Below are positions 17,786-27,273 of a stretch of DNA of 64,000 nt, piece after piece (position 1 is the first letter of the stretch; every line of letters starts with the position of its first letter). The notes under the pieces are model-generated. The model did not search any database, had not been told where the DNA came from, and worked only from the letters and a program-made list of their open reading frames with translations. This DNA comes from Hyphomicrobium sp. NDB2Meth4 (GTDB lineage Bacteria; Pseudomonadota; Alphaproteobacteria; Rhizobiales; Hyphomicrobiaceae), in contig NZ_FPEJ01000001.1 in the NCBI RefSeq assembly GCF_900117445.1, positions 1,209,243 to 1,273,242 of the forward strand. The letters run 5' to 3'. A program made the translations under genes and the position numbers.

Positions 17786-18310
17786 ATGGCGCGCGTCCGG
17801 CTTTATGTTGCCACCAGTCTTGACGGTTTCATCGCCGACCGCGAGGGGAGCGTGGACTGGCTGGCGCCATACGACGCGCGCCTCTACGGCTACGACAAAT
17901 TCATAGACGAGGTCGGCGCCCTGATCATGGGGCGCCGCACCTTCGAGCTGATCTCCGCCATTGGCGAAGATTGGCCTTATGCCGGTAAGCCGGTCTACGT
18001 TCTCACATCGAGCTCCCTAGGCGACCTCCCCGAAGGGGTCACCACCACGACGCGCGGCATCCGCGCGGCGCTACAGCTCGCCCGCGAGAAGACGCGCAAC
18101 GACATCTGGATCGTCGGCGGCGCCGTCACCATGCAGTCGGCGCTAGAGGAAGGGCTCGCCGACATGGTCGAGATCTTCCTGGTCCCGGTTCTGCTCGGCG
18201 CCGGCCTCAACCTGTTGAATGATCTGACGATCCGCCCGACGCTCACCTTCGACGGCATCGAGGCCTTCCCCGACGGCGTCGTCAAGCTCCGCTACCTCGT
18301 CCCCCGCTAG
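17786..18310 (+). CDS. Dihydrofolate reductase-fold (RibD C-terminal-like) protein
   Basis: 174 residues in the DHFR/RibD_C superfamily. It starts MARVRLYVATSLDGFIADREGSVDWL, the family start, has the central LIMGRRTFELI segment, and has the NADPH-loop region IWIVGGAVTMQSALEEGLADMVEIFLVPVLLG. Proteins of this kind are NADPH-dependent reductases whose substrate is usually not folate; the role here is unknown. It lies 42 bases after ndk in the same direction. Confidence 0.85.
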   Translation: MARVRLYVATSLDGFIADREGSVDWLAPYDARLYGYDKFIDEVGALIMGRRTFELISAIGEDWPYAGKPVYVLTSSSLGDLPEGVTTTTRGIRAALQLAREKTRNDIWIVGGAVTMQSALEEGLADMVEIFLVPVLLGAGLNLLNDLTIRPTLTFDGIEAFPDGVVKLRYLVPR

Positions 18311-18450
18311 CGCTCCGATCGCCCGAGCGCCTATCAGCGAGGGCGTGAATCGGCAGCGCACGTAGCCGCTCCGATCACGGGGGAGGGTCGGGGAGGGGGC
18401 CTGTCATCCTCGGCTTCATGCCGATGATCGAGCGCACCAAATCTTCCGGC

Positions 18451-18790
18451 GCTCGCCGCACACAAAGCCGCTCTCAGCTTATGTCGCTCTGAAAAAGAGC
18501 GCCGCGCAGCGGCCAGGGCGCAAGGCGCCCCGCGCCTAAGGCGCGGCGATCAATGCGCGCACCGCTCGCCGCACACAAAGCCGCTCTCAGCTTATGTCGC
18601 TCTGAAAAAGAGCGCCGCGCAGCGGCCAGGGCGCAAGGCGCCCCGCGCCTAAGGCGCGGCTATCAACGCGCACGGCGCTCGCCGCACACAAAGCCGCTCT
18701 CAGCTCATGTCGCTCTGAAAAAGAGCGCCGCGCAGCGGCAAGGTGCCAAGGGCGCCCGGCGCGAGCGCCGGCCATCAGCTTGCGCGACCT
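18451..18790. repeat. Tandem repeat array, 113-bp unit, three copies
   Basis: Units begin at 18451, 18564 and 18677, each with GCTCGCCGCACACAAAGC. The third diverges towards its end. Each holds GC palindromes (GGGCGCAAGGCGCCCC and GCGCCTAAGGCGC) like those at 9962-10184, and the array is followed by a TCCGCTCGTGTCA tail also seen there. The 534-base gap from 18311 to 18844 contains this array and nothing coding that I can support. Confidence 0.9.
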
Positions 18791-18844
18791 CCGCCGCATG
18801 CAAGGCTGATTTCCGCTCGTGTCACTCAAGCAAGAGCGTGTCAG

Positions 18845-19198
18845 CTACTTCTTGAGACTTATAATATACGCGGCGACGTCGCCGATCTCTTCGCGCGTCA
18901 GCTGGATCTGCGGCATCGGCGGATGCGGGATGACGATCGCGCCGGCGATCGACTTCACCGTCTGATCCGGCACGTTGGCGATCTGCTCGAAACTCGGCAC
19001 GTCAGAGGAAACCGACGCGCCCGCAGCTTCTGCGCCGACGATATGACAGCCAACGCAGAGCTTTTCGGCGATAGCCTTTCCGGTCTTGGCGTCCGGATGA
19101 ATCTGCGCGACCGCCGCTCCGGCGAGCGCCAGCGTGATGACTGCAATACCCGAAACAGCAAGAGAGCGCGGAGAGATCATGCGGGCAAGGAGGAGCAT
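18845..19198 (-). CDS. Cytochrome c, small exported, class I
   Basis: 117 residues. An N-terminal signal (MISPRSLAVSGIAVITLALAGAAVAQ when started at 19180) leads into one haem site, CVGCH, and a likely axial Met in PPMPQIQLT. This is a periplasmic monohaem cytochrome c of class I size. It may pass electrons between periplasmic dehydrogenases and an oxidase, but no partner is adjacent. The start at 19180 gives a cleaner signal; 19198 adds six residues. The gene is followed on its minus strand by the tandem repeat region. Confidence 0.85.
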   Translation of the reverse strand: MLLLARMISPRSLAVSGIAVITLALAGAAVAQIHPDAKTGKAIAEKLCVGCHIVGAEAAGASVSSDVPSFEQIANVPDQTVKSIAGAIVIPHPPMPQIQLTREEIGDVAAYIISLKK

Positions 19199-19320
19199 CT
19201 GAAGGTTTCGCCTTTCTGTCCATTGACGGGAGCTGCAACTCGGTTCTGCTCCCTTACCCCCACACTAGCCCAATGCGGCGGCAGCCGGTTGACTAAGATC
19301 AGCGACAGCGCTTCAGGCAC

Positions 19321-19355
19321 AAAAAAAGCGCCGCTCGATTGGCGGCGCTTTTTTT
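19321..19355 (-). terminator. Intrinsic terminator (works both ways) after the P450 gene
   Basis: The arms AAGCGCCGC (19326-19334) and GCGGCGCTT (19342-19350) enclose TCGATTG, with an A-run on the left and a T-run on the right. On the minus strand the stem is followed by a run of T, so it ends the P450 transcript; it would also end a rightward transcript. Confidence 0.85.
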
Positions 19356-19416
19356 CTTGTCCGTTGTTGTCGGAAGGCAGAGGCCGGCACACCCAGCCCC
19401 GCAGCACAATAAGTCC

Positions 19417-20817
19417 TTAGCTCAGCTCGCGGATCTTGAACTTGAGCCCGCCCTTCGGCGTCAGCGTCACCGTCGCGTTGATGCCGGCCGGATCGTTGCC
19501 GACGTACTCGGGACGGAAGCGCCGCAGCAGCAGCGATAGCGCCAGCGTGTTCTCCACCTGGCTCATGGCGCCGCCGATGCAAGACCGCTTGCCGCCGCCG
19601 AACGGCAGGTAGGAATACTTCACCTGCTTCTTGGCAGCGCCCGCCATCCAGCGCTCGGGCCGGAACTCTTCCGGGCTCTCCCAGAAGCGCGGATTGTGAT
19701 GTGCGCCATATGAGAACAGCACCACGCGGTCGCCGGGTCGGATCTCCTTGCCGCCGATCACGTCGTGCTCGTTGGCGACACGGATCAGGCCCCAGACCGG
19801 AGGATAGATGCGCATCGTTTCCTGGATGAGCGCGCGGGTATAGGCGAGGGCCGAATAGTCGGCGGCGGTCGGCTCGCGATCGCCGTAGACTTCCTCGCCT
19901 TCCTTGCGGATGCGCTCCGCCATTTCGGGATGGCGCGCGGTCTCATAGAGCGCCCACGCCAGTGTCAGCGCCGTCGTTTCGGTACCGGCCCACAGATACT
20001 GCTTGATCTCGTCGATCGCCTGCTGCTGGTCGAATTCCGGCACGTTCGGATCGGCGACGACGGCCTCGATCATCTTCAAGAGGGTGCGCTCGCGCTCTTC
20101 ACGCGGGTCGGCGGCGAGCAGCGAAGGCGGCACGGCAGCCCAGGCCTCCATCGCCTTGGCGGCGTCCTCTTCGGTGATCTCGAAGATCTCGCCAGCCTGC
20201 TTCTTGAGGCGGATCTCCTTGTGGTTCATCACGTCGGTATAGGTCTTCACGCACTTGAACACGAAGTGCGGATTGAACGGCATGTCGCGGTCGAACAGCG
20301 CCTTGCAGATCATGTCTGCAGCGAGCGTCCAGGTCTGCTCCACCATTTCGATGGTCTCGCCGGACTTTGCCACATCCGACCAGATGTCCATCTTCGTGCG
20401 GATCGCCGCCAGGAAGTAGGGGATGTACTCGGCGAACATATCCGGGTGGAACGCCGGCTGCTGCGGCATGCGGATCTTTTGCCAGAGCGCGCCGTCGTTG
20501 GTGATCATCGACTTGCCGAAGATCGGCTTCAGTCCGTCGAAGTATTTGATGTAAGCGTCGGCCTTGGTGACCAGCACGTGCTTGAAGTCTTCCGGCTCCG
20601 ACAAGAGCACGATGCGCTGGTTGGCGAGGTTGATCGGAATGACCGGCCCGTAGCGCTCCGCCATCTGCATCAGGATGTGCAGCGGGTTATCGACGCCAGC
20701 CTTTAGAAGCGGCGACAGCTTGAACCAGACGCTAGATTCATCGCCCAGACCCTGCGCGTGGGCAGGTGCATCTGTTTCAGCAGCAGCAGCCGTCGGCTGC
20801 GTCGACATCACGGTCAT
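19417..20817 (-). CDS. Cytochrome P450
   Basis: 466 residues, soluble bacterial length. The haem-binding loop is FGGGKRSCIGG, with the thiolate Cys at 413. The I-helix oxygen motif is WAGTETTALTLAW, the K-helix ExxR is QETMRIYPP, and the PERF-like region is RPERWM. It is probably a cytosolic or peripherally bound monooxygenase; the substrate is unknown. No ferredoxin or reductase gene is adjacent. A start at 20808 (MSTQPT) is also possible. A terminator lies 60-100 bases beyond its stop. Confidence 0.95.
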   Translation of the reverse strand: MTVMSTQPTAAAAETDAPAHAQGLGDESSVWFKLSPLLKAGVDNPLHILMQMAERYGPVIPINLANQRIVLLSEPEDFKHVLVTKADAYIKYFDGLKPIFGKSMITNDGALWQKIRMPQQPAFHPDMFAEYIPYFLAAIRTKMDIWSDVAKSGETIEMVEQTWTLAADMICKALFDRDMPFNPHFVFKCVKTYTDVMNHKEIRLKKQAGEIFEITEEDAAKAMEAWAAVPPSLLAADPREERERTLLKMIEAVVADPNVPEFDQQQAIDEIKQYLWAGTETTALTLAWALYETARHPEMAERIRKEGEEVYGDREPTAADYSALAYTRALIQETMRIYPPVWGLIRVANEHDVIGGKEIRPGDRVVLFSYGAHHNPRFWESPEEFRPERWMAGAAKKQVKYSYLPFGGGKRSCIGGAMSQVENTLALSLLLRRFRPEYVGNDPAGINATVTLTPKGGLKFKIRELS

Positions 20818-21047
20818 GACGTGTCTCCCGGCGGAAAAGCCGCAAAGAATGAGCTTCTATGCCTAATCCAGCCAACGGGTTGTAAACTGGGCGACGAAAC
20901 GGGCCCGTGCAGAACCGCGCACGGATTAGAACCGTGCCCCCCAAGGCTCGCCGAGGAGTATCACCGGGCTGTCATAAGTGTCCATGCGACTGCACGTTTC
21001 CGCTTCATTTTGGCGCTAGACCGCTGATCTGCTGCAACGCCGAATGG

Positions 21048-21725
21048 TCAGCTCAACGGTGGCCAATACAATGAATTCATTTGGTTAATCTGGAATTGCC
21101 GGTAAGCCACCCTGTCGCCTTCGACCTTCGCCGCCCCCGATGCGACCATCGCCAGCGCGTGGGGATAAAGACGGTGCTCCGCCTCCAGGATTCGCGCCGC
21201 CAGGCTGTCTTCCGAGTCGCCGTCGAGCACCGGCACCGCCACCTGGGCGATGATGGGGCCTGAATCGAGCTCCGGCCGAACGAAATGCACCGTGCACCCG
21301 GCGATCTTCACGCCGTCCTCCAGCGCCCGCGCGTGCGTATGCAACCCCTTGTATGAGGGCAGCAGCGAGGGGTGGATGTTGATCATGGCATCGCGCCAGC
21401 CCTCGACGAAGCCCGCGGTCATTTTGCGCATGAAACCCGCGCACGCGACGATCTCGACGCCATGCCCACGCAAGGCGCGGTCGAGTTCCACCTCGAACGC
21501 CTCGCGCGATGCAAACGCCTTGTGGTCGATCGCCTGGGTCGGAATGCCGAGCGCCTCCGCCCGGGCAAGGCCCGCAGCCTCGGGGCGATTGGAAATGACG
21601 CAGACGATCTCCGCCGGATAGTCGCCGGCCCGCGCGGCCTCGATCAGCGACACCATGTTGGAGCCGCGGCCAGAGATCAGGATGCCGACCCGCTTCTTAT
21701 CCGGGCCCGATGACGTGGTGCTCAT
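21048..21725 (-). CDS. purN: Phosphoribosylglycinamide formyltransferase
   Basis: 225 residues. Active-site residues are in place: Asn116 and His118 (MINIHPSLLPSYKGLHTHA) and Asp154 (PELDSGPI); ILISGRGSNM marks the nucleotide site. It transfers a formyl group from 10-formyltetrahydrofolate to GAR, step 3 of purine synthesis. In many relatives purN lies directly next to purM. Here the two are on the same strand but separated by about 5.5 kb with an autotransporter, a porin and a resolvase-like gene. Confidence 0.96.
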   Translation of the reverse strand: MSTTSSGPDKKRVGILISGRGSNMVSLIEAARAGDYPAEIVCVISNRPEAAGLARAEALGIPTQAIDHKAFASREAFEVELDRALRGHGVEIVACAGFMRKMTAGFVEGWRDAMINIHPSLLPSYKGLHTHARALEDGVKIAGCTVHFVRPELDSGPIIAQVAVPVLDGDSEDSLAARILEAEHRLYPHALAMVASGAAKVEGDRVAYRQFQINQMNSLYWPPLS

Positions 21726-21810
21726 TCGCGCCCATTAGCACGCCCGGGGCCGTCAGGCATCCGGTGTCGGCGACCCCGGATGCCTGGATGGTTATCGGTT
21801 CCCGACCGCG

Positions 21811-24500
21811 TCAGAACTTCACGCTCGCCTTGGCACCGAATGTGTGCTGCTGCACCTCGGAGCCGAACAGCCCGTCGTACTGCGCCTTGATCGTCGTGCC
21901 GTCACGCCACACGAGGTCGAGCCCCGCGCCGACGTTCCCCATTACGTCCTCGACCTCGGCCTGCGTGGCGAACCCGGGAACGCCCGCTGGTCCGCCGATG
22001 AAGCTGCTGGTGATCGTGACGTGGTCCTCGCTGTAGAACACCCCGCCCAAGCGCGCGAACGGACGCACCAGCGTGCCGCCGTCGATCATAACCTCGCCGC
22101 CGATCTCAACAGCCGGAGCGGCGGAGAAAACCGTCTCCTCGCTGCTGGCGATCGACAGAGCACCCGAGCCGCCCTGCTCCTGTACGGAGCCGATCCAAAG
22201 GTGCGTTGCCTCCACGTCGATCATCGGCTTCGCATAGAGCGCGTTGCCGCCCATCTGATAGGCGACGCGCAGGCGGCCGCTCAGATGCGACACCGTCTGG
22301 TCGCCGGTTGCCGTGGTGCCGAGGCCACCGAAGTTGATCGGCCGCGTGGTGTCGGTCGAGCCCGTGCCGCCGAACACTGCGCCCGCAACGACCCACGGAC
22401 CGGCGACATGCTTCAGCGCCAGGCCAGCATACGCCCGGTCGATGTCTGCGCTCGCCCCGTTCGTGGCATCGGCGTTGCCCTGTTCGATGCCGCCCGCAAG
22501 GCCGAGCATCAGCCCGGGCGCAACGGCAACTTGGCCGCCGCCGGAGAAGCCCCACGTCTGCTCGTCGTAGCCGAGGCCCTTGGCGGAAGCGTTCTGATCA
22601 AGAGTGCGGCCCGCGAACGCCGCCCACAGGCACTCGTCCTCGCTCACCGCGGCGAACTGCGCTTCACGCTTGTGGCAGCTCAACAGCGAATTGCCGAAAG
22701 CGTGCGCGCCGTACAGCGTGGAAACGGCACTGTCGCCATAGATCTCCGGCGAAAGCTGATCGAGCGCCGAGCGGTACTCGCCATCCGTGGTCACCGCCAG
22801 CAGCGCCGAGGTGATGTCGGTGAGCTTCGTCGCATCGGAATCGACCGCGTCGTTGAGATGCTCGCCGATCGCCGTCTCGTTCTGCGTCAGTCCGATATTC
22901 GGAGCGAAGCTGAGATTGTAGGAAACCTGCACCGTATTGGCGTCCGGGTAGATCAGGAACGCTTGCAGCGCCGGGCTGGCGATCAGCTCGAGGCCGTCGA
23001 GCGTAACACCGTCGCCGGCTGTCAGCACTGTGGTCGTCCCGCCCGCAATTGCCAGACCTGCGACCGACAGCTTGACCACGCCATCGAGGTCCGCCGCTTC
23101 CGACACGTCGACGCGATCCGACGTGCCTGCAGCAGCATCGAGATCGATGGCGAGTGCGCCGGTCGCGCTCTGCGCCAACCCGCCCGTCAGCGCCGTCGTC
23201 TCCACCGTGCCAGTTCCGCCCGGCGAAATGGTGCCGTCGTTGTTGACCGTATTCCCCGCACCGATGCTCAGCACCGTGCCGACCTCGAGCAGGCCCCCGG
23301 CCTTGTTGTCCAGGATGTTCGTGCCGCCACCGAGATCCACGTTGCCGATGATCGTTCCGTAGTTGGTGAGATCATCGTCCTTGTCGCCGATTACGGTGAT
23401 GGCATCGCCGCCATATCCGACGATTGTGCCCGCGTTCATGATGCTGACGGAGCCGTACGCATTGCCGCCGTTGCTGTCGTCGATGAGAATGCCGCGGTCT
23501 GCACCGGCGATCACCGCGCCAGCATAGTGTTGATTGTGCCACCGCCCATGGCGATGCCTTCGGAGTGGTTCTCTACGCCGTCGGCACCGGTGCCCTGAAT
23601 GGTGCCGTAATTGTTGATCGTGCCGATGAAGTCGATGTCGACGCCATCGCCGTCACCCTCACCGGCGTCTTCGTCATAGGAGCCCGTGATCGTCCCGTAG
23701 TTGGTGACCGTACCGTAACCGTCCGAGCCCACGCCCGAGCCATTGAGGCCGGTGATAGTGCCGTAGTTGACCACGGTTACGGTGCTTCCGGTCGGGTCGC
23801 CCAGCGTGCCGTCGTTGTTCTGGTCGACGCCATGGTGCGCGCCGATGATTTCGCCGTAGTTGTAGACGGTGAAGTTGGTTGCGTTGTCGCCGCGAATGCC
23901 GCTGCGCTCCAGCGGATCGGCGCCCTCGTTGGTTATCGTGCCGTAATTGTAAACTGTGCTGTTCTGGCCCGGACGGATCGCATCGTGCCCGGACGATGAA
24001 ATGATGCCGCCGGCATAGTTATAGATCTCGATAGTCGCCGTCCCCGCCGTGATCGAATTGAAGTCGATCGCTTGTCCGGTGTCCGAGTGCAGCGTGCCGC
24101 TGTTCTTCACGATGATCGTGCCGCTCGTCACGTTGACGTTGATGCGGAACGCATCGTCCGCCGAGTCGACCGTACCCGTATTTGTGAACGTAACGCTTCG
24201 GTTGCTGGCACTGCCGCTGGTGTTGATCGCGCGGCTCGTGGCCTCGATCAGGCCGTCATTGGTGATGACGACCGACCCCGCCGACCACGTGATGGCCGTT
24301 CCCGTTACCTGCAGCGTTCCACCGCTTTCAACGACACCGCTTTGGCCATCGGTCAGCGTCTGCGCAGTGGTACTCGTGGTGCCGCTTGGAATCGTGAAGT
24401 CGGCGGCTGCCGGGACGGAGATCGAGAAGACCGAGAATGCGCTGAGCGCAAGAGCGGATGCACCGCTCAGAAGTGAAGTACGCGACACGAGAACCCCCAC
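21811..24500 (-). pseudogene. Large autotransporter, interrupted by a one-base frameshift
   Basis: Two consecutive minus-strand reading frames encode one protein. The upstream part (24500 to 23511) has a signal peptide (GASALALSAFSVFSISVPAAA) and a passenger of repeated NYGTI/NYGEI beta-helix turns. The downstream part (to 21811) continues these turns (NAGTIVGYG, NYGTIIGN), then has a linker and a typical autotransporter beta-domain (WAAFAGRTLDQNAS, ending in GAKASVKF). At 23527-23532 one base is missing: AACAC stands where AACAAC would restore a continuous INNYAGAVIAGADRG. It may be a decayed gene, a phase-variable site or a sequence error. Without the shift the protein would be about 895 residues and surface-exposed. 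Confidence 0.85.
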
Positions 24501-24607
24501 TGGAACACGACCCGAGCGAGGTAACTCCCGTTCACTATGGATTAATGACGTTCAATTGAATCTGCGCGATGCAATCGCGCCACGCGACAAACGCGCATTC
24601 TGCAAAC

Positions 24608-24635
24608 AAAAAAGGGCCGCCAACAATGGCGGCCC
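24608..24635 (-). terminator. Intrinsic terminator after the porin gene
   Basis: GGGCCGCCA (24614-24622), loop ACAA and TGGCGGCCC (24627-24635). Read on the minus strand, the stem is followed by six T, about 30 bases beyond the porin stop. Confidence 0.9.
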
Positions 24636-24664
24636 AAGTCGAGAGAGTAGGTTTGGTCTAGCGC

Positions 24665-25945
24665 TTAGAACTGGATGCGCGCGCCAGACATCAGCATGTC
24701 GAAGTCGTCGATGTTGACGAGCTTGTTGCTGGTGTCGGTGTAGTCGCCCTCGGCGTGGCGATAGATCAGGTAGAGATCCATCGACGCAGCCTCGATGTTC
24801 TGCACCACACCCGCGGCCCAGAAGTCGAGGTCGGCACCGTTCGAAACCTGAACGTTGCTGCTGTTGAACCCGGCGCCCGCGTCATCGTGACGGAACTCGC
24901 CGAAGAGCGTGGTCGTGCCGAGCGAGTGGAACTTGCGCTCGATACCGGCCTGGACCAGCCAGGTCGTGCTAGAATCTTCGGCGCCCGCACCCAGCGAGTC
25001 GATCGTCTGCTCGCCGTAGCCACCGTAGACATAGAGGCCGGTCGGCGCGTGCATCACCGTGCCGGCAGCGCCCCACCAGGTGCACTTGAAGTCGCCAGCA
25101 GGACCGCCGCACTTCGTGGCGGTCGGATCGGTGCTCTCGCCATAGCCGATCTTGCCGATCAGTTTGAACTCGTGGAGCTCGCCCTTGTAGGTCAGCGAGG
25201 TATCCCACATGTCGTCCTCGCCCCAAGACGCCGAGGCTACGAAGCCGCCGAACTCCGGCGAGTCGTAGCGCACGATGTTCTTGCGCGAGCTCTGGCCTGG
25301 CGTAGAGCCGTCCCAGCCACGCATGATGTCGGTCCAGTACAGACCGTAGCTGTTGGTCGCACTCTTGACCGTCTTGAACTTGCCCATCGCCACGGAAGCG
25401 GCCTGGGCGTCCGAGTAATTGCGGGTGTTGGCGCCGTCGGCATCGTCGAGCAAGTGATAGGTCGAGGTGCCTTCGAGGCCGACCGTGACCTTACCGTAGG
25501 TCTTGCTCTTGATGTACCAGTTGCTCTTGCGGAGCTTGAAGCTGCTGCTCTCGTTGTTCGAAGCATCTTGAGTCCACTTGTCGGACCCATTGCTGGCAAT
25601 GCCGATTTCCATCGTGTAGCCGGCCTCGAGATCCTTATCGATCTTGGCCTTGCCGGCGAACTTGAAGCGCGACTGCTCCAAAGAGTTCGTTCCGATATAG
25701 ACGTTGCTCTCCTTGCCGTCGTCCCAGAAGGTGACGGACTCGTTGACCCAGCCGGAGATTGTCAGGCTGACCTTGCGGTTGCCCTTCCGTGCCGTCGTCG
25801 CCTCGAGCTCGGCGACACGCTCTTCGAGATCGCTGCAGCAATCTCCACCGAGGTCTGCGGCTTGAGCGTTGGCTACGCCCAGCATCAGACCGCTAACGGC
25901 AAGGGCGGAGATCCACCCAGCCTTTACTCCCCCACTCATACCCAA
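24665..25945 (-). CDS. Outer-membrane porin
   Basis: 426 residues. The signal peptide MGMSGGVKAGWISALAVSGL ends near VANAQA. A short coiled-coil-like segment follows (DCCSDLEERVAELEATTARKG), then a long barrel with alternating Tyr/Trp/Phe strands (KVSLTISGWVNESVTFW, KLRKSNWYIKSKTYGKVTVGLEGTS) and a terminal Phe (MLMSGARIQF), the normal porin sorting end. It is an alphaproteobacterial general-diffusion porin of the PF13609/Porin_4 type. It lies between the degenerate resolvase-like gene and the autotransporter, all inside the purM-purN interval. Confidence 0.92.
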   Translation of the reverse strand: MGMSGGVKAGWISALAVSGLMLGVANAQAADLGGDCCSDLEERVAELEATTARKGNRKVSLTISGWVNESVTFWDDGKESNVYIGTNSLEQSRFKFAGKAKIDKDLEAGYTMEIGIASNGSDKWTQDASNNESSSFKLRKSNWYIKSKTYGKVTVGLEGTSTYHLLDDADGANTRNYSDAQAASVAMGKFKTVKSATNSYGLYWTDIMRGWDGSTPGQSSRKNIVRYDSPEFGGFVASASWGEDDMWDTSLTYKGELHEFKLIGKIGYGESTDPTATKCGGPAGDFKCTWWGAAGTVMHAPTGLYVYGGYGEQTIDSLGAGAEDSSTTWLVQAGIERKFHSLGTTTLFGEFRHDDAGAGFNSSNVQVSNGADLDFWAAGVVQNIEAASMDLYLIYRHAEGDYTDTSNKLVNIDDFDMLMSGARIQF

Positions 25946-26133
25946 CTCCTACGCACTACGCTTCAACTGGCCTACGGCCAACGCAACTTGAACCTAATTA
26001 CGCGACCATGCCGCCGAACGAGGACCCTGCCGGATCCGCGCTAGCCGAGGCATCGATAACTTGGGGATCAGGGGTGCGTAAACACTGATTCGGAATATGA
26101 CAATTTATGACGCAATCACTTGGACGAATTGCA

Positions 26134-26820
26134 TCACTGCGACGTCTTATTCCGCGGCCAATGGCCCTTCAGCATTCGCCGAATTGCTTCGGGATGAAAC
26201 GGCTTTTTATTCGCGCCGACAAAGCCGACTTCAGCTAGCTTCGCGCTAATCTCGCGCAGAGTGACTCGCTCACCGCTGACGCGACTGGACTGGTAGATGC
26301 GCTTCGCCATCAGCGTGGCTTCCGGCTCGATATCCGCATAGCGACGCCGCCGCGCCGGACCCGTCGATGCGCGCCGTGCGCTGACAGTCAGTCGCGATGC
26401 GGACGACGCCGACGCGGCATCGAATTGTGCCGATGCAGCAAGGATTTTCCGCACTTCCGGATGTTCGTCAGACTCTGCAGCGAAGGCATCCGGGGCGTCG
26501 GCGGAAATGAGATCGATGCCACGTTCGCGCAACCGCTCGTAGCATACGATACGCTCGAAGCCGGTGTCCGACAGGAGGCTCGCGGTGCTGACGATAATTG
26601 TGCGTGCCGAATTCAAATCGACGCGCACGAGAAGATCGGTGAGCGCAGCAAGCGTCATTGCTGGAATGACACCGCCATCAATTGCCGTGCTTATTTCCGC
26701 GACGATTTCGAACCCGGAGGCAGCGGCAAAAGCCTGAATAGCACTTCGCTGAGCGACGCCGAAGCCTCGCCGCAAAAATGCCAGGGCAGGTTTCAGCTCC
26801 GCGCCGACTTTTTGGAGCAT
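26134..26820 (-). CDS. Resolvase-like protein with a degenerate catalytic region
   Basis: 228 residues that recall the serine-recombinase N-terminal domain plus its C-terminal HTH. The N-terminal RRGFGVAQRSAIQAFAAASG corresponds to the catalytic R-x-S-x-x-x-Q segment, but the catalytic Ser is replaced by Gly (G19). The second region (RTIIVSTASLLSDTGFE) has lost the D-R/L-x-R motif. The C-terminal TLREISAKLAEVGFVG.NKKPFHPEAIRRML resembles recombinase helix-turn-helix segments. It is probably not an active recombinase; it may be a DNA-binding relic. It has 313 bases to the porin start and 453 bases to purM. The assignment to the superfamily is by pattern only. Confidence 0.6.
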   Translation of the reverse strand: MLQKVGAELKPALAFLRRGFGVAQRSAIQAFAAASGFEIVAEISTAIDGGVIPAMTLAALTDLLVRVDLNSARTIIVSTASLLSDTGFERIVCYERLRERGIDLISADAPDAFAAESDEHPEVRKILAASAQFDAASASSASRLTVSARRASTGPARRRRYADIEPEATLMAKRIYQSSRVSGERVTLREISAKLAEVGFVGANKKPFHPEAIRRMLKGHWPRNKTSQ

Positions 26821-27273
26821 TAAACGGCTCGTTTAACGATCAAGCGGATAACGTGATTTCATCGCCCGTTTCTGCGCGCTCAAGCGGCAACCGCAGCCAT
26901 TGGCTACAGGGGCAGCAGGGTACGCAAATACACTTCCCGTCGGCGAGGCTTCTAACAGCCCCCCTAATCGGCCTGACATTGCCTTTCCTACTTGGCCATG
27001 GCCTTACGGAATCCTTACCGATCGGTAAGGTTCGGAAGCGCCCGTCACGACCTGTCACACGAAGGAAAAAGCGCGAATTTTGCCGCCGCCGATCGGATGT
27101 GCGCGAGCAGCGGGAATCTCCTGCGTTTGACGGTTTTGTGAAATGTGGCGGCTGTTGCGTGCCAAGCACACAGGAGCAGGTGGTCTGCTCGGGTCCCAGC
27201 AATGCGCCGTAGCATGCACGACGTCGGCGCGCTCCTACCGCGGCAGCGCTCCGAGGCCGATTACACGTGATGA
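26821..27273. other. 453-base gap between the resolvase-like gene and purM
   Basis: No gene is supported here. Open frames exist on both strands but have no family pattern and no good ribosome-binding site. The only structure I see is the perfect 18-bp palindrome at 27013-27030. Confidence 0.5.
27013..27030. promoter_or_regulatory. Perfect 18-bp palindrome, operator-like
   Basis: CCTTACCGATCGGTAAGG reads the same on both strands. Its core ACCGATCGGT recalls operators of TetR-family repressors, but no such regulator gene is adjacent. It may be a leftover control site or a site for a regulator encoded elsewhere. It is 245 bases from the purM stop. Confidence 0.5.

Noticed and set aside
18451..18790. 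CRISPR-like array
   Set aside because: Units are contiguous 113-bp copies without short direct repeats and unique spacers, and there are no cas genes in the window.
21844..23598. Long plus-strand open frame opposite the autotransporter
   Set aside because: Low-complexity Arg/Ala residues with no family pattern; the minus strand has clear beta-helix and barrel features.
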